This document shows, piece after piece, positions 42,801 to 56,500 of a stretch of DNA of 64,000 bases. The position numbers and the translations under genes are program-made. Positions within the stretch are counted from its first letter, which is position 1; the number at the start of each line of letters is the position of its first letter. The notes under the pieces were generated by a model that saw only the letters and a program-made list of their open reading frames with translations, made no database searches and had not been told where the DNA came from. Source of the stretch: Eledone cirrhosa (taxonomy: Eukaryota; Mollusca; Cephalopoda; Octopoda; Eledonidae); the NCBI GenBank assembly GCA_964016885.1, contig OZ024740.1, forward strand, positions 298,312,525 through 298,376,524. Reading direction: 5' to 3'.

Positions 42801-45800
42801 TGCACCTTACATACATTTTTGCACTTTACAGAGTGTACCAGGTGCATTTTATGAAACGAACACAATGGAGGTTGTCATGTCTTTGACACAACTGAAGAGT
42901 CTACTTAACTCCTTGTTTGGCAAATTTTCTATGGCTAGATGCCATTCCTATCAGCAACCACTTTATATAGAGTACTGGATGCATTTTATCATGGCACCAG
43001 TACTAAAGTGGTTATTATGCTGTGACTAATGAGTCCTCTCAGCCCTTTATGGCATAGTTGCTAAGGCTGCAAGCTAGTCCTAACACCAACCACTTTACAG
43101 TGTACTGGGTGCATTTTTAATGATTCACAGGCATTAGGGAGATTGCCATCACTGAATGAACTGAAAAACCCTCTTTATATGGGAAGTGGGAATGACGACT
43201 TGTCCCAAGTGAGAGGGGGCAATAGGATGGAGAGAGGCAAGGAAAATGACAGGCCTGATGTCATGGGAGTTGGCAGTGTGATGTGAGAGTGAATCAGGAA
43301 GGGGAGATTCTGGATAAGTGGTGGTGGGGCAGTGAAGATAAGATCAGTTACTAAAACTGTCAACATTTAGGGAGCCACCCAGGTAATTAAGAGAATCTAT
43401 TTCACAAATGCTCTAAGTATTATTCCTTTATATCTGTCACATTCAAAGTCTACCTTCTCCCTTAAACCTGCCTATAATCCAAATATATCTCTTATTTATA
43501 TAAATATCAAGTCTATCACTCTAGAATGCTCATTGAATAACAGAACTAAGAACTTACCTGAGCAGAATAACCAAGTAAGAAAGATATATTGCGTTTTATA
43601 TCTCCACTCCTGAGGATATATGCAACACTGGTTGAAAAATATAAATATATAATTAAAAAATAAGAGCATAACAAATGTAAAAATGAAATTACTCATTGAA
43701 CATTGTCCTGGACTATCAATTTAATGGATTTTAGTTCAGCTCTAGTATATGTCATATTTTGAACAGTATCAGTCTTTATATTATAGGCATTTGTGAACAA
43801 TAACTCTGTTCAAATAGGTACCTGACCTCAAAAAGGTATCAATACAGACAAGTTATCGTGTCTTTTGATGCAAGCTTTCTACAGCTGGATGCCCTTCCTA
43901 TCCCAACCACTTTACACCATGTATTGGGTACGTTTATTTTGTAGATCATCTACACTAGAGGTTGTTGTGTCTTTGACACAACTGACAGGTTCTCTCTAAC
44001 CTTTTAGGCATAGTTTCTACAGTGAGGTGCCCTTCCTATCACCGACCACCCATATGGAGTGTACCAGGTGCATTTTCATGGCACCAACACTAGAAAGGGT
44101 ATTGTGTCTGTCACACCATGTTATCTGTTTTCAAACTACTTGGAAGCACTGAAAGTCAAAAGAGTTTAGGAGAAGACATACAATAAGTTTATTTTGAATG
44201 ACTTTCAAACAGTAGCTTGAATTTTAAAAGAAGTGTTAACTCTTAGAGGATGAGGATCGATATAATCAGTTGTCCTCCCAGTTTTGTAAAAGAAAGATTA
44301 AATAGCTAATGACTAAGAATATATTCATATAATTTTCAGTGTCTGTTATTGAAATTGAGATTATTTTTATTACAGAATTTAAAAATAATAACATCTGTAT
44401 TGATTTTGTATCTTTATAAACATGGCTCTTTTTTCTTCAGTGTAAAAACTGAAGTAGGTTTCATTGCAAAAAGGGTTATTTTTAGTTTGGTATTTGTTCA
44501 TCTTCATTAACTTTTCCATGTCAGAAAGGATTGAACACAACTTTTTGAGATGTGTGTGTATCATCATCATCGTTTAATGTCTATTTTCCATGGTTTAAAT
44601 GGGTTGTCCCGTTCGAGGCAAGTCGGGTCAGGTGACTGTGTCTTACTCATACAGAAATGTTCCTGGCTTGGTTTTTATGACTGAATGCCCTTCATAATGC
44701 CAACGACATTTACAGTGTGTGTGTGTATACATATATACATTTACAGTTGAATCATTAAAAAGAGTAGTGATACTGTAAAAGGCTGTGGTAATCTGTGATT
44801 AGTTACTGACACACAGAAGACAAACAAAATATTTAACAAAAGAAATAACAAATCTTATGACATTAAGATACAGACTCCCATCCTTTCGTAATAAAAATGC
44901 AAGACAAGATTAACTACACTTGATATTCCCCCTCCATACACATGCACACGTGTGTATCATGATTCATACACTGTTGACTTTCCTGACTTTTGTACATTAT
45001 TCTATGTACTATACATAAGGTGGTGGATTGGCAGTATTGGTAGAGTGTCAGACACCATGCTTTGCAACAGAGTTATGGCCCTTTACGTTCTGAGTTCAAA
45101 TCCTACCAAGGTCAGCTTTGCCTTTCATCCTTATGGGATTGATAAAATGAAGCACCAGTAATACACTAGGGTAATTGCTGCCCTTGTGCCATAAGTAGAA
45201 ACAATTATTCTATGTACTATACATGCACTTTTGGCTACTTTTTCTGATGAGTTGTAGTGCACCTGAAAACTGTACATCATTTTCATCATATAAGATGTCT
45301 GATTTCTTCCAGGCTGCTTTCATGCCATAAAGAATCTGACATACCTTCTAATATCAAGTGGAGAGAGCAAGTAAAATACTTACCGTTTGAAGTTATCACC
45401 TTCTAGCTGTTTACCATTAAATTCCATGATGGACATATTACCAAGATCAAATGTCATTGTCTGAAAAGATATATCATATACTGTATTTGCTGTCATTGAA
45501 AACACTTCACCCTTGAGGACGTACCTCAATTTTGACAACCAAAAATTTGAAAAACAATAATAAACATAAAAATAAGGTCCTGGCCCTTTGGGTTTTGTTA
45601 CCTAATTTTTAATGATATTTTGTCTATTTACTACTTTCACTAAGCATAATTTATACACTTCATTGAGAGGCCATATACAGGAGTTCATATTACTGTCTAG
45701 CATAGATAATTTTCCTCTGGGGTTAGGATATGCCTATGAGAAATGCAATTTTCGGCTTCCACGGCAAGTGGTAGATTTTCGAGATTTATTTTATGAAAAA

Positions 45801-48800
45801 AATAGCGTCTGCCACACTGGGAAACATGGTAATTGTAGAAAATACTCATATGTATTTAGTAATATTCCTTACATTCTGAATTCAAATACCGTTGGAGTCA
45901 GCTTTACCTTCATCTTGGAAGGATGAAGGACAAAAGTACTAGGGTAAAAAAAAAAATTTCTTTTTACCACCTTGAAAAAAATGTGTGGCTTTGTGCCTAA
46001 GTTAGAAATCAATATTACAAATATTCTAGGTTGATTATTTTACTCAGCAAACCAAATCAAACTACAAGAATGTTCACAATGCAGACCCATTATATCCACA
46101 AGCAGAAGAACCGCTCTTCGGGCAGTTTTCTGCTAGTATATATAGTGTGTATATTGATATACGCAAATATATATGCACATAGATATAATACGTAAATTGA
46201 CAATATGCACATAAACTGAACAAAGACTGTGTTACACTTACTTGTGTAATCAGTAAAGTAATCCATGATACATTTAAAAAAAGGCGATAATGGAGATGGA
46301 AAAGCAATGCAACTGTTGACGGAAAATGTTCATGAATCTTCACTTGAGAATGTTGATGGGAAGCTCCAAGCAGTGAATTTGAAAATAGATGCTGCTGGTA
46401 TGAATGAATGAATTACATTTACCAATATGAAGAGTTGACCTTCGCTATATTGTTGTTTTACTGTATTTACATATAGACTTCTTAAGTTTTTGTAGTGTCC
46501 CTTTTCTAGCAGTTAAAAAGAAACTGAAATGCATTTCAACTAAAAGAGAGTGATAGCTGTTTCACATCACTGTAGAATTTCTTTGTGACACAGTTGTCAA
46601 CAAACAGACTCCTTTCATTTAATATTTTAATATTTTCTTTTTTTTTCTAACTCGTGATAATGCAACATACACCTGACCATGTGAGAAGAATTGTGTTGGT
46701 AGATATACACCTATCTTTTCAAATGTCTGGCCTTGTGCCTTGTTGCATGTAAGGGCAAAGGCTGGTTTGACAGGAACTTGCTTGCAAGTAAAGGTGAAAG
46801 GGAACTCAAGCTCTTGAGATACATGTGGTATCCTTGGGATTAGCAACCTTGTTCCAGCATTGGGACCCAATGCCACTTCAGCTTCAATTAAATGATTATG
46901 TAAACTGATGATGATGTAGTGTGTACTATTGCAATGATCGTTTAGAGGATCCAGATTTCTCAGAAGCATGATGCAACTGCCTTCAGTTTAAGTATGTGTG
47001 TTGGGAAGCCTGATGGGGTAAGTTTGTTGATGAACTTAATTGGATATTGCAGTTCATTATCTACTGTATCAGAGCTTCTGTAGATTATTTCATGACCAGG
47101 GAACTTGTTGACCATGAACTCATTCACCAATCTTGCTGCATCATTTGTTGGAGTGATAATGGCTCTATTTGCAAGCCATAGTGGGTTTGTGTAGTTTCCT
47201 GGAAGATTTGTATACACAAAATGTCCAGACACATTACTATATTCCAGACATTTGGCAGAAGAATTGGGAATGCACCTACAGTTGGAACAGTTAGAATGTT
47301 ACCATTTCCCACATCAAGAAGGTAGTTTGCAATCCTCTGCATTAATTAACTGTTGATTGGTTGTCATCTCCATGGTTTCCACATAGGATCTCTTGTTGGT
47401 TGCCTCAACTATTTGTGGTCTAGCACCATGATGTACAACTGGAAGAATTTGCTTCCAGTCACCAGATAGTAATACTGTTAGACCACCAAATGGCTTTTTG
47501 CAATCTCGAACATCTTTGAAGCTCCTGTCAAGGCATTCAAAGATATGCTTATGTCCCAAACCTATCTCATCAATGATTAGCAGGTCAGCTTGCTGCATAA
47601 GTTTACCTGTGTCATCCCTCTTTGTGAAGAAGCAAGTTGATTCAGCAGTCACATTGAGAGGAATCTTGCACTTGGAATGAAGAGTTCTACCTTTGTGAAG
47701 CAAAGTGGCTGCTATTCCAGATATGGCAGTGGCAAGTGCAATTTTTTTTTTAGATCGGAGGTAATCCAATAGGATGTTTATGACATAGGTCTTTCCTGTA
47801 CCTGCACTTGCATTCAAGCAGAAAATTCTGCCTTCATTTTCATTTACAGAGGTGATTACTTTGTGAAAAATAACCAGTTGCTCAGGATTCAATGTTGGCA
47901 GAAGTTCATTTATGTTTGCTTACAGTTGGTGTGTATTGAAATCAGTTTCTGCCATAAGAATCCTGTTGATTTCTGGTATGGCAACAATAGTTGGGTCTGG
48001 CCGAGAAAGTCCATAGTTGGCATGAATGTCCAAGCAATTATGTTGAAGTTTTTGTTGGGTCTTCTGTCGAACAATCTGCATGGTTTGCATGGACATGATG
48101 TTCATGCATGATATCCTCTGCAAGACAATTCTTCCATTTCTTCCAGAACTGCAGAGGGTCATTTGGCATGCTGTACAATAAAATGGTGCAGAAGATCTCT
48201 CGCAGCTGAGGAACAAGCGTGATGGATGAAGCCTCTTCCATAGCTTTGTCTTTTTCTCCATCTTCATCTAACAGACCAAGTTTCCTGCATGCTTCTTGGA
48301 ATGTTGGAAATTCAACTCCTTCAATTGTCCTCAAATCTTTGTATGAAGTTGACCTAGCCTTGTGATGTAGGATCATCCTGAGGTAATATAATTTAGATTG
48401 ATGTCTACTGAGAGACACTGTTGGAATGCATCCAAGAGATTCACTAATAAATTGTTGATCACCATCCAGATGTCCCTTTTTTCTTCTTTGCCACTTTTTG
48501 TTTGTCCAAATGAAATATTTAGGAATATCAATATACAATATGTTTTGTGCCAGTGGGTCTCTAATATTCAACTTAGTCATTGGCTGTCCCCTAGAAACAA
48601 TATTTTCTTCCTGCCCTCGCTCATACACGACTATTTGTTCCCCAGGTAAATGGCAAGGCAACTTTTCAACTGGCGGTTTTCGATGATGTAATGGAAATTG
48701 ACAGATTCTCCAGAATGCTTCACTGGCTGAGATGTACCGTGCATTAATATAGGTCTCAATCTCATTTTGGGCATGGACACAATTTCCTTGATCATCCTTA

Positions 48801-50463
48801 ATAGTGAAAGTGATCTTGTCTGATCCTTTTGTGATGTACTTATATAAGTACTTAACAGCTTTGACACTGTGGACAACCTCACAATTGATGTGGCACTGAT
48901 ATCTCAATGAGAGGAAAGGGTTGTATGGAACAATCCAACGAATATCAACAGTAAATTTTTTATCTTTAAGTTGGATTGTATGGGTGTGACCGCCATGCTG
49001 TCTATCCCTTCTTCTATACTTCGGAAAGGAATTTTCGGCAACAAATGTGGTTTGTCTGAATGCCTTGGGATAACTTTTTCAGCAATGGCATTGTTGTCCT
49101 AGCCCTTCCATACATGAGCACATTATATTAGCTTGTCCACATGGGCCATGAATGTTGCAGGATGTGATGATCTTATGCAGAATTTGATTGGTCTCTTTAT
49201 CAGGAATCTCACAGTACACTACCTGATCAATGGCATCAGGCAGTTTTGGGCTTGCTATCTTCAGCAATTGTCAGCAGAATATGAGCATGAGTGAGGCCTC
49301 GTTTTCTGCCACTCTATTGTAGCAGAATGAGCCACAACTTTTTCTAGGACATTTTTTTCCAGTATGTCATCCATGAGGCTGTCATACTTGATCTTGAAGA
49401 CTCTTGCACAAATATCAGGACGGTCTCTAGGTTCTTCACCAGGGTGCAAACTATTTTTTATTTCATCCCAGTTAGGGTTAGTTGTTACCGTGATGAAATA
49501 AGATGGCTTTCCCATATGTCGAACCACAGTCATCGAATTCTGAAAGCACTCACTGTAGAAGTGAGGGGAACCATAGATTGAAGGAGGAAGAACAATTCTC
49601 CAGCCTGCACTTATTTCAGACGTTAGACTGTGCCCATGCTGAGGTACCACGATTAAAGGATTTTCTTGACCTCAATTCCAGTACATATATTTTAAAATCT
49701 TGTACTTATTTTATTGATCTCTTCTATTCTCTTTGAAACGTGTGTGTCTATGTGTTCATATGTATGATGGTGCCCTATCGCTTGCGACGAGGATTCTTCC
49801 AGCTAGGTTTCTCAAATGGAACTGCTTGAAATTAAGGTGCGAGTGTCTGAGCATTCCATAAACACGTATAACGGAGGGTTTCAGGGTGGGACTACATTGG
49901 TTCTTTGACTTACTGGCAGAGTACACCTTTTTTTACTTTAGTGGAGAGAAGAAAGGCAAAATAAAGTGTCTTGCTCAAGAACACAATGCACTGATGGGAT
50001 TCGAACTCTCAACATTACAATCACGAGACACACACATGGACATAAACAGTACGCATGCACAGTACAGCCCAGCCTTCGCGCATGCACACTTCGGACAGGC
50101 CTTTGCACATGCGCAGTGTAAACCAGCCTTCGCACATGCACAGTACGGACCAGACATTGCGCATGCGCACTTCGGACCAACCTACACGCATGCGCAGTAT
50201 GAACCAGACTTCGCACAAGTGCAGTATGGACCAACATTCGTGCATGCGCACTTCGGACCAAAATTCGCGCAGGCGCACTTTGGACCAGACATCGCCTATA
50301 TATATGTCTATGTGTGAATAGATATATTTGTGTGTGTGTGTGTCCGTTAGATGTATTATTGCATTTCATGAATTACGAAGCATTTGCAAGTTACTTCACC
50401 TGGGGAGGATTAATAATAGCTTCACTAACTTCGAAAAACGATTTGTGTGTGGTGTGGTATGTA

Positions 50464-50514
<51 letters not shown>

Positions 50515-53500
50515 TTGTGTCTGCATCAAACATAATTTATATGCTATTACATTTATATATATCTAATCAATGGGCGTACAACAATGCTTAATCTAAACTA
50601 TAATAAAGTAAGAAGCGCAGGACTGCACACGGTTTATAATTTTTTATCCCCTTAGTAAAATAAGTTGGATTACTTTGAATAAATAATTGTTTCTACTTTT
50701 GGCACAAGGCCAGAAATTATTCCAGTGTATTACTGGTACTTTATTTTATCGACCCCGTAGGGATGAAAGGCAAAGTTAACCTCGGCGGGATTTGAACTCA
50801 GACCATAAAGGGCCGTAACTCTTTGCTGCAAAGCACGGCGTCTGACCCTCTACCGATACTGCCAATACACCGCCCTTACTTTGAATAAATAATGAATGAA
50901 TATTACAATTTGTCTACTAAATTTTGTGGCTGTTCATTAAATATATTTTATTACTTATTTAAAGATTCATTTTTTTAAAATTTTCAAATCTCAACACTTC
51001 TGGTTAGTGATCGTTTAAATAAATATTCATATATTTCTGTCACTAATTTTCTTCTAATGCAGTTTATATATAATATCGTCTTTTTTTTAATGTATCATGG
51101 ATTACGTTACTGATTACATAAGACAGTGTAACACAGTCTTCGTTCAATTTCTGTGTATATTGTCAATTACGGTTTTATTTGATGTATCATATATACTTGT
51201 GCATAATATCAATATACACACTACACATGCTAGCAGAAAAACCACCCTTCGGCTGGTTTTTCTGCTAGTTATATTTATTTATTAACTTTTTTTTTTTAAC
51301 TCATTTAATATAACGTTATACTTGTTTTACCCTCCCATTTCTAATTAAACCGAACGCTATCATGACTGTATGTGTGCGTTTGTGTAAATGTATATGTGTG
51401 AATGTATGTATGTTTGTGTGAATGTATGTGTATTTGTGTGAATTATGTACGTGAGTGTGTATTTTTATAAGTTTGTGTTTGCATCATTATAGTTATATAC
51501 TCATACATATAGATGTATGTGCACACTCATACACGTCAGTGTGTAGAAAATCATAATCTCTCTCTCTCTCTCATCACACACTCTCTCTTTCTATATATAT
51601 ATATATATATATATGGTAGTTGAAGTGGTGGTGGTGGTGGCGATGATATCCCGGAAGTGCAACTTTGAAAAGTCAATTTTAGATTATTTAATTTTACAAA
51701 ATTATTTGTTTACGAAATTTAGTACATAAATTATGTAATATTCATTCATTATTTATTCAAAGTAATCCAACTTATTTTACTAACTGGATTAAAAGAAATA
51801 AACCATACGCAGTCCCACAGCCCTTACTTTATTATAGTTTAGGTATCACGAGCAGAATGGCCCGGCGTTGCTTGGAATTCTAAACATAGATTGGCATGTT
51901 TATCCCTCCTTTCTGAAATAGTTTCGTCGTATGTTCACCAATGGATGCAGAAGTCCTAATAAAAAGTAAGTCGCCTTGGGTGAATAGGCAAAGAATTTTC
52001 CATTAAGATTTTTCGAAAGCATGTAATTGCATTCCCTCTTTTTTTGTTGTTGTTTTTGCTGCTGTTGGTGTGATAGCGGCCGTTGGTCGTACTACTATCA
52101 CAGTCTCGTCCTTCATCAGCCAATCGTGTATATCCCCTTCTGCCTCGTCAGCAATGAGAACAATATTTGCTCTAGGGTTCTTATATATTTGATATATATT
52201 TATCCTTATTGAGCCTCATGAAATAAATACGTTTGTTTATATTTTGTTATTGTGTATGCAAAAATATCTGTACACGAATATATAATTTTATATATATATT
52301 AAAATAACAGATTAAAGTTTAAGCGAAGAATCGCTGCTTTCACCCTTAACGGATCTTCTGAAACTAAAAAAAAAATCAATCTGTGAACACAGAAGTAAAT
52401 ATTTCGAAAAACGTTACACACTATATATCATCATCACCGTTTTACGTCCGTTCTTCCACGCTAGCATGGGTTAGATGGGTTGTCCTGTTGTGGGCAGTGT
52501 CTGGTCGGCTGACCATGCCTTGCTCATACAGGAACTGATTTGGCTTGATTTCTACAGCTGGATGCCCTTCCTAACACCAACCTCATTTACAGTGAGTGCT
52601 GGGTGCTTTTTCGTGGCGCCTACACGTCCACCTTGCAGTGGGGGGTGTGGGGGGTCATATTGTCTATATGCTTCAGCTTGTACCCATGGCAGGTCGGGTA
52701 CTCTGTATTACTGCGTGACGCCAGAGGTCACGGTCGTGTGTCATCGCCTTTGAGAGGTGTAATTGGGTAAGGTCGGCTTTTATCACCTCATCCCAGGTCA
52801 TCTTGGGTCTCCCCACTCCGCGGTTTCCATCAACTTCTAGTGCTCTGCACCTTTTTATGCAGCTGTCATCCTTCATACGCATCACATGTCCATACCAGCG
52901 CAACCGCCTCTCCTGCACACAGCATTTGATTCCTCTTATGCTCAGTCTCTCTCTCAATTCATTTATGCTTTGTCGTTCGCGTATATTACTGTTACACATC
53001 CATCGGAGCATGCAGGCTTCGTTTCTCTCTAATCTACGTAAGTCTTCCACCTTCAGCGCCCAGGTCTCACTACCATGCAACATCGCTGTTCGGATACACG
53101 CATCATACAGTCTGCCTTTCATTTTGAGGGAGAAGCCTTTTTCAGCTAGCAGTGGTAGTAGTTCCCTAAACTTCTTCCATCCCGTTCTTACCCTAGTTAT
53201 TGTACTTTCTGAACACCCACCTCAGCTGCTAATTCGGTCACCTAGGTAGCAGAAGCTGTCTACTGTTTCTACAGAGCCCTCCCAGAGATTGGTGGTACTT
53301 GTTTCCTGTGGCTGTTTGCTGCTTGCTGTCCCAGCACAGCTGCTGCATGTGAAGCCTACATTCTTAATTAAGCTTCCTGAGATCCCGCTACATCTCTTGT
53401 GTACCCATTGTTTGCATTTGGGGCAGAGAATGGAGTTCCTACCTACACCTTTCCTACATACTGAGCAAGGCCATACTCTGAGGGGATCTGGGTTCTGTTT

Positions 53501-56500
53501 TCTATATATATATATTGTTTTCTATATATATAAAAACACACTATATATATATATTCACACAAACACAAAGTGTCATAATGTTGTAATGCAGACAGCCAGA
53601 TATTATAAGGGTGCGACGTCATTGCTATCTAATGCGGTCCCTAGGGCATTGAAAATTTGAAATATTTTTTGCTCAAAACACTCACACGACCATAAGTATT
53701 ACATGTGTAAAGTTTGAAAAAAAAAAAAAAAAAAATCGGTTGGGTGGTTCTCGAGTTTTAGGGAGACATCTATATATCTAAAACAGAGAATATCTGTCTA
53801 ACAGCCACATGTGTTGTGTCCATAGTCAAGAAAATTCTCAAATGGATCAGTTTATTTAGATGTAATTGTTTTCTGTAGAATAAGAACTCATCATAGGTTC
53901 AAATAATATAAAGTGTTTTGTTAGCTGGCAGTACTGAGTTCAAATCTTAGTTGTAAACAGGTTTTGCAGAATACAAACAACTTATAGGTATAAACAATGT
54001 AGAGTGTTTTGTAAACTGGCAGTACTGAGTTCATATCTTCATAGGGGTATAGCTTGGAGGTGGATGGGCTCCACCTAACTGACATCAAAATGTTTAATAG
54101 GACCATCATCATCATCATCATTTAACATCTATTTTTCAATGTTAGCATGGGTTAAGCAAGTTGTCAAGATGTGAGCCAAGCCAGAGCAGATGACTGTGTC
54201 TTGCTCACACTGGACTGATTTTGGCTTGGTTTCTACGACTGGATGCCCTTCCTAACACCAACCACATTTACAGTGTATGCTGGGTGCTTTTAGTTGTGAC
54301 ACCTACATGACCACTTTACAGTGTGGGCTCAGGACATGGGTGGGGAGAGGGGAGGTAGATCTAGTGATATAGGTATAAACAATGTAGAGTGTTTTGTAAG
54401 CTGGCAGTACTGAGTTCAAATCTTCATAGGGGTATAGCTTGGAGATGGATGGGCTTCCCCTAACTGACACTGACATCAAAATGTTTAATAGTACATCATT
54501 ATATATGAATAGCTCTCATATCAGTTTTGATGAATTAATGTTCCAATTGTTTGATCAAAAGAATTATCTATTCATTTCTCTACAGTGTAGTAAGTGAATA
54601 TACGCAGGGCCGTCTTAACGCATGGGCACGCTGGGCAGTTGCCTGGGGGCCCCACGAGGATAGGGGACCCATTTGTATTTTTATTCCTGTGAGTGGTTGT
54701 GTAGGTAGGGGCCCCAGTGCTCTGCTTTGCCCGGGGGGCCTATAATGCTGTTAACTTGCAGCCTTAACTTAATATATAGGCAGGCTTAGTGTGACAAGGC
54801 TTGACCTTTTGAATTACAGGTACACTATGCTATAGGTTTTCACACTCCCCAATTTCACTTATAAAGCATGGTCAACTCGAGATTAAGGTAAAAGACTAAA
54901 AGTATGTATGTAAAACACACACACACACACACACAACCACCATCATCATCGTTTAACGTCTATCTTCCACGCTCGCATGGGTTTAAATGGGAATTGTCCC
55001 ACTTGAAGCAAGATTGGTTGTCTTGCTCCTATAGGACTGTCTGGCAGGTTTTCTACGGCTGGATGCCCTTCCTAACACCAACCACTTTTACGTTCATATA
55101 CATACATCATCATCGTTTAACATCCATTTTTCCACGCTAGCATGGGATAGATGAGTTGTGATTGTCCTGCTGTGAGACAAGCAAGATCAGATCACTGTGT
55201 CTTGCTTGTTTCTGGTTTGGTTTCTATGGCTAGATGCCCTTCCTAACACCAAACATATTTACTGTGTGTACTGGGTGCCTTTTGTTGTGACACCTACACA
55301 ACCTCTTTACAGTATATACACACACACAAAGCTTTAAAATCAATTTTTGATAACAACGGAAGATTACCAATTTGTAGGGAAGGGATAATGTTGATAAAAA
55401 TGGATGCCATCAACCTGGGAAGGCTGAATTGTAAAATTAATTTCAGTAGAATTTTATCTCAAAATATAGAGGAATGTCACTGAATAACACAATAGTGATG
55501 AAATTTACTGATTCTGTGCTGTTTATTTTTTTTAACAATAATAAAATGAAAGTTATATTTTCCTTGCCATCAGCCTACAATGTTGGATTGGCTAATAGCT
55601 CATGTTTGTTTTGAGAGAGAGAGAGGGAGAGGGATTAAGTTGTTAAACAAACTAAAAAAGTGTAATTACCATATCAGCATCTTCGGGCTCAGTTTCTAAC
55701 CATTCACAGATTAAACTGGTTTTCAGATCTTCAAAAGGCAACTGGTGTATGGAAGCTATCTGTTTGGCCATGTTATTGATATCTAGCAATAAAAAAAGTA
55801 AACTTATTTTAGATCCCAACAAAATTTGAGAATATGTGCACATATGCACAATGAAGGAATATGGAGCTATTAGGGCAATTGCTCCTTAATCACAAGTTCA
55901 AAATTTGTTAACCCTTTTGTTACCGTATTTCTAATGAAACACATTGCACTTGAATTAATTAATGACCAATTTCGAGGGATTTACTAAAATTATTAATTAT
56001 TTCATTTCTAAGATAGTATCTTTAGCATTTACATTACTCTATATTTACTATTACATTTTCATGGTAAAGGCTTTACTCACATAATATCTTAGATACTATT
56101 GAATCTATGAGATTTTGATATTTATTTTGAGAACAATATCTTAACATCAGTATGAGTGGCCTGTTACAGCCGGTTTGAATAGAAAGAGGTGAGAAAATTC
56201 TGGCCGAATACGGTCGGTTAAATGCTAAAGGGTTAACATGTCTTTTATATTATAATTATATTGGAAAATTTAAATTCAAACGGGAATATTTTAAAATGGG
56301 TTAAAACTATTGCTTTTTCCTTAAAACATGACACACAACTGCTTACCTCAACAAACATGGTTAAAAAAATAGTATCACTCGTATAGAGGGAATAAGAAAA
56401 ATCGTAGGTGAATATAGTGAAAAATCGTAGATGAATATAGTGAATTTTTTACTTGAAAGGTTGGTAGATGAGATGAAAATATGAGCAATGTGTGATTTTT

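Noticed and set aside
50054..50296. Possible CRISPR-like repeat array
   Set aside because: Units are directly adjacent with no unique spacers, and the genome is eukaryotic; it is a minisatellite.
49886..50317. Several overlapping open frames of 60-143 codons on both strands
   Set aside because: They exist because a 27-bp minisatellite without stops keeps frames open; there are no splice or start signals and no protein family match.
51085..51285. Open frame with hydrophobic run as a small membrane protein
   Set aside because: It lies inside a Helitron-type terminus that is repeated at 46.1 kb, where the frame is not kept.
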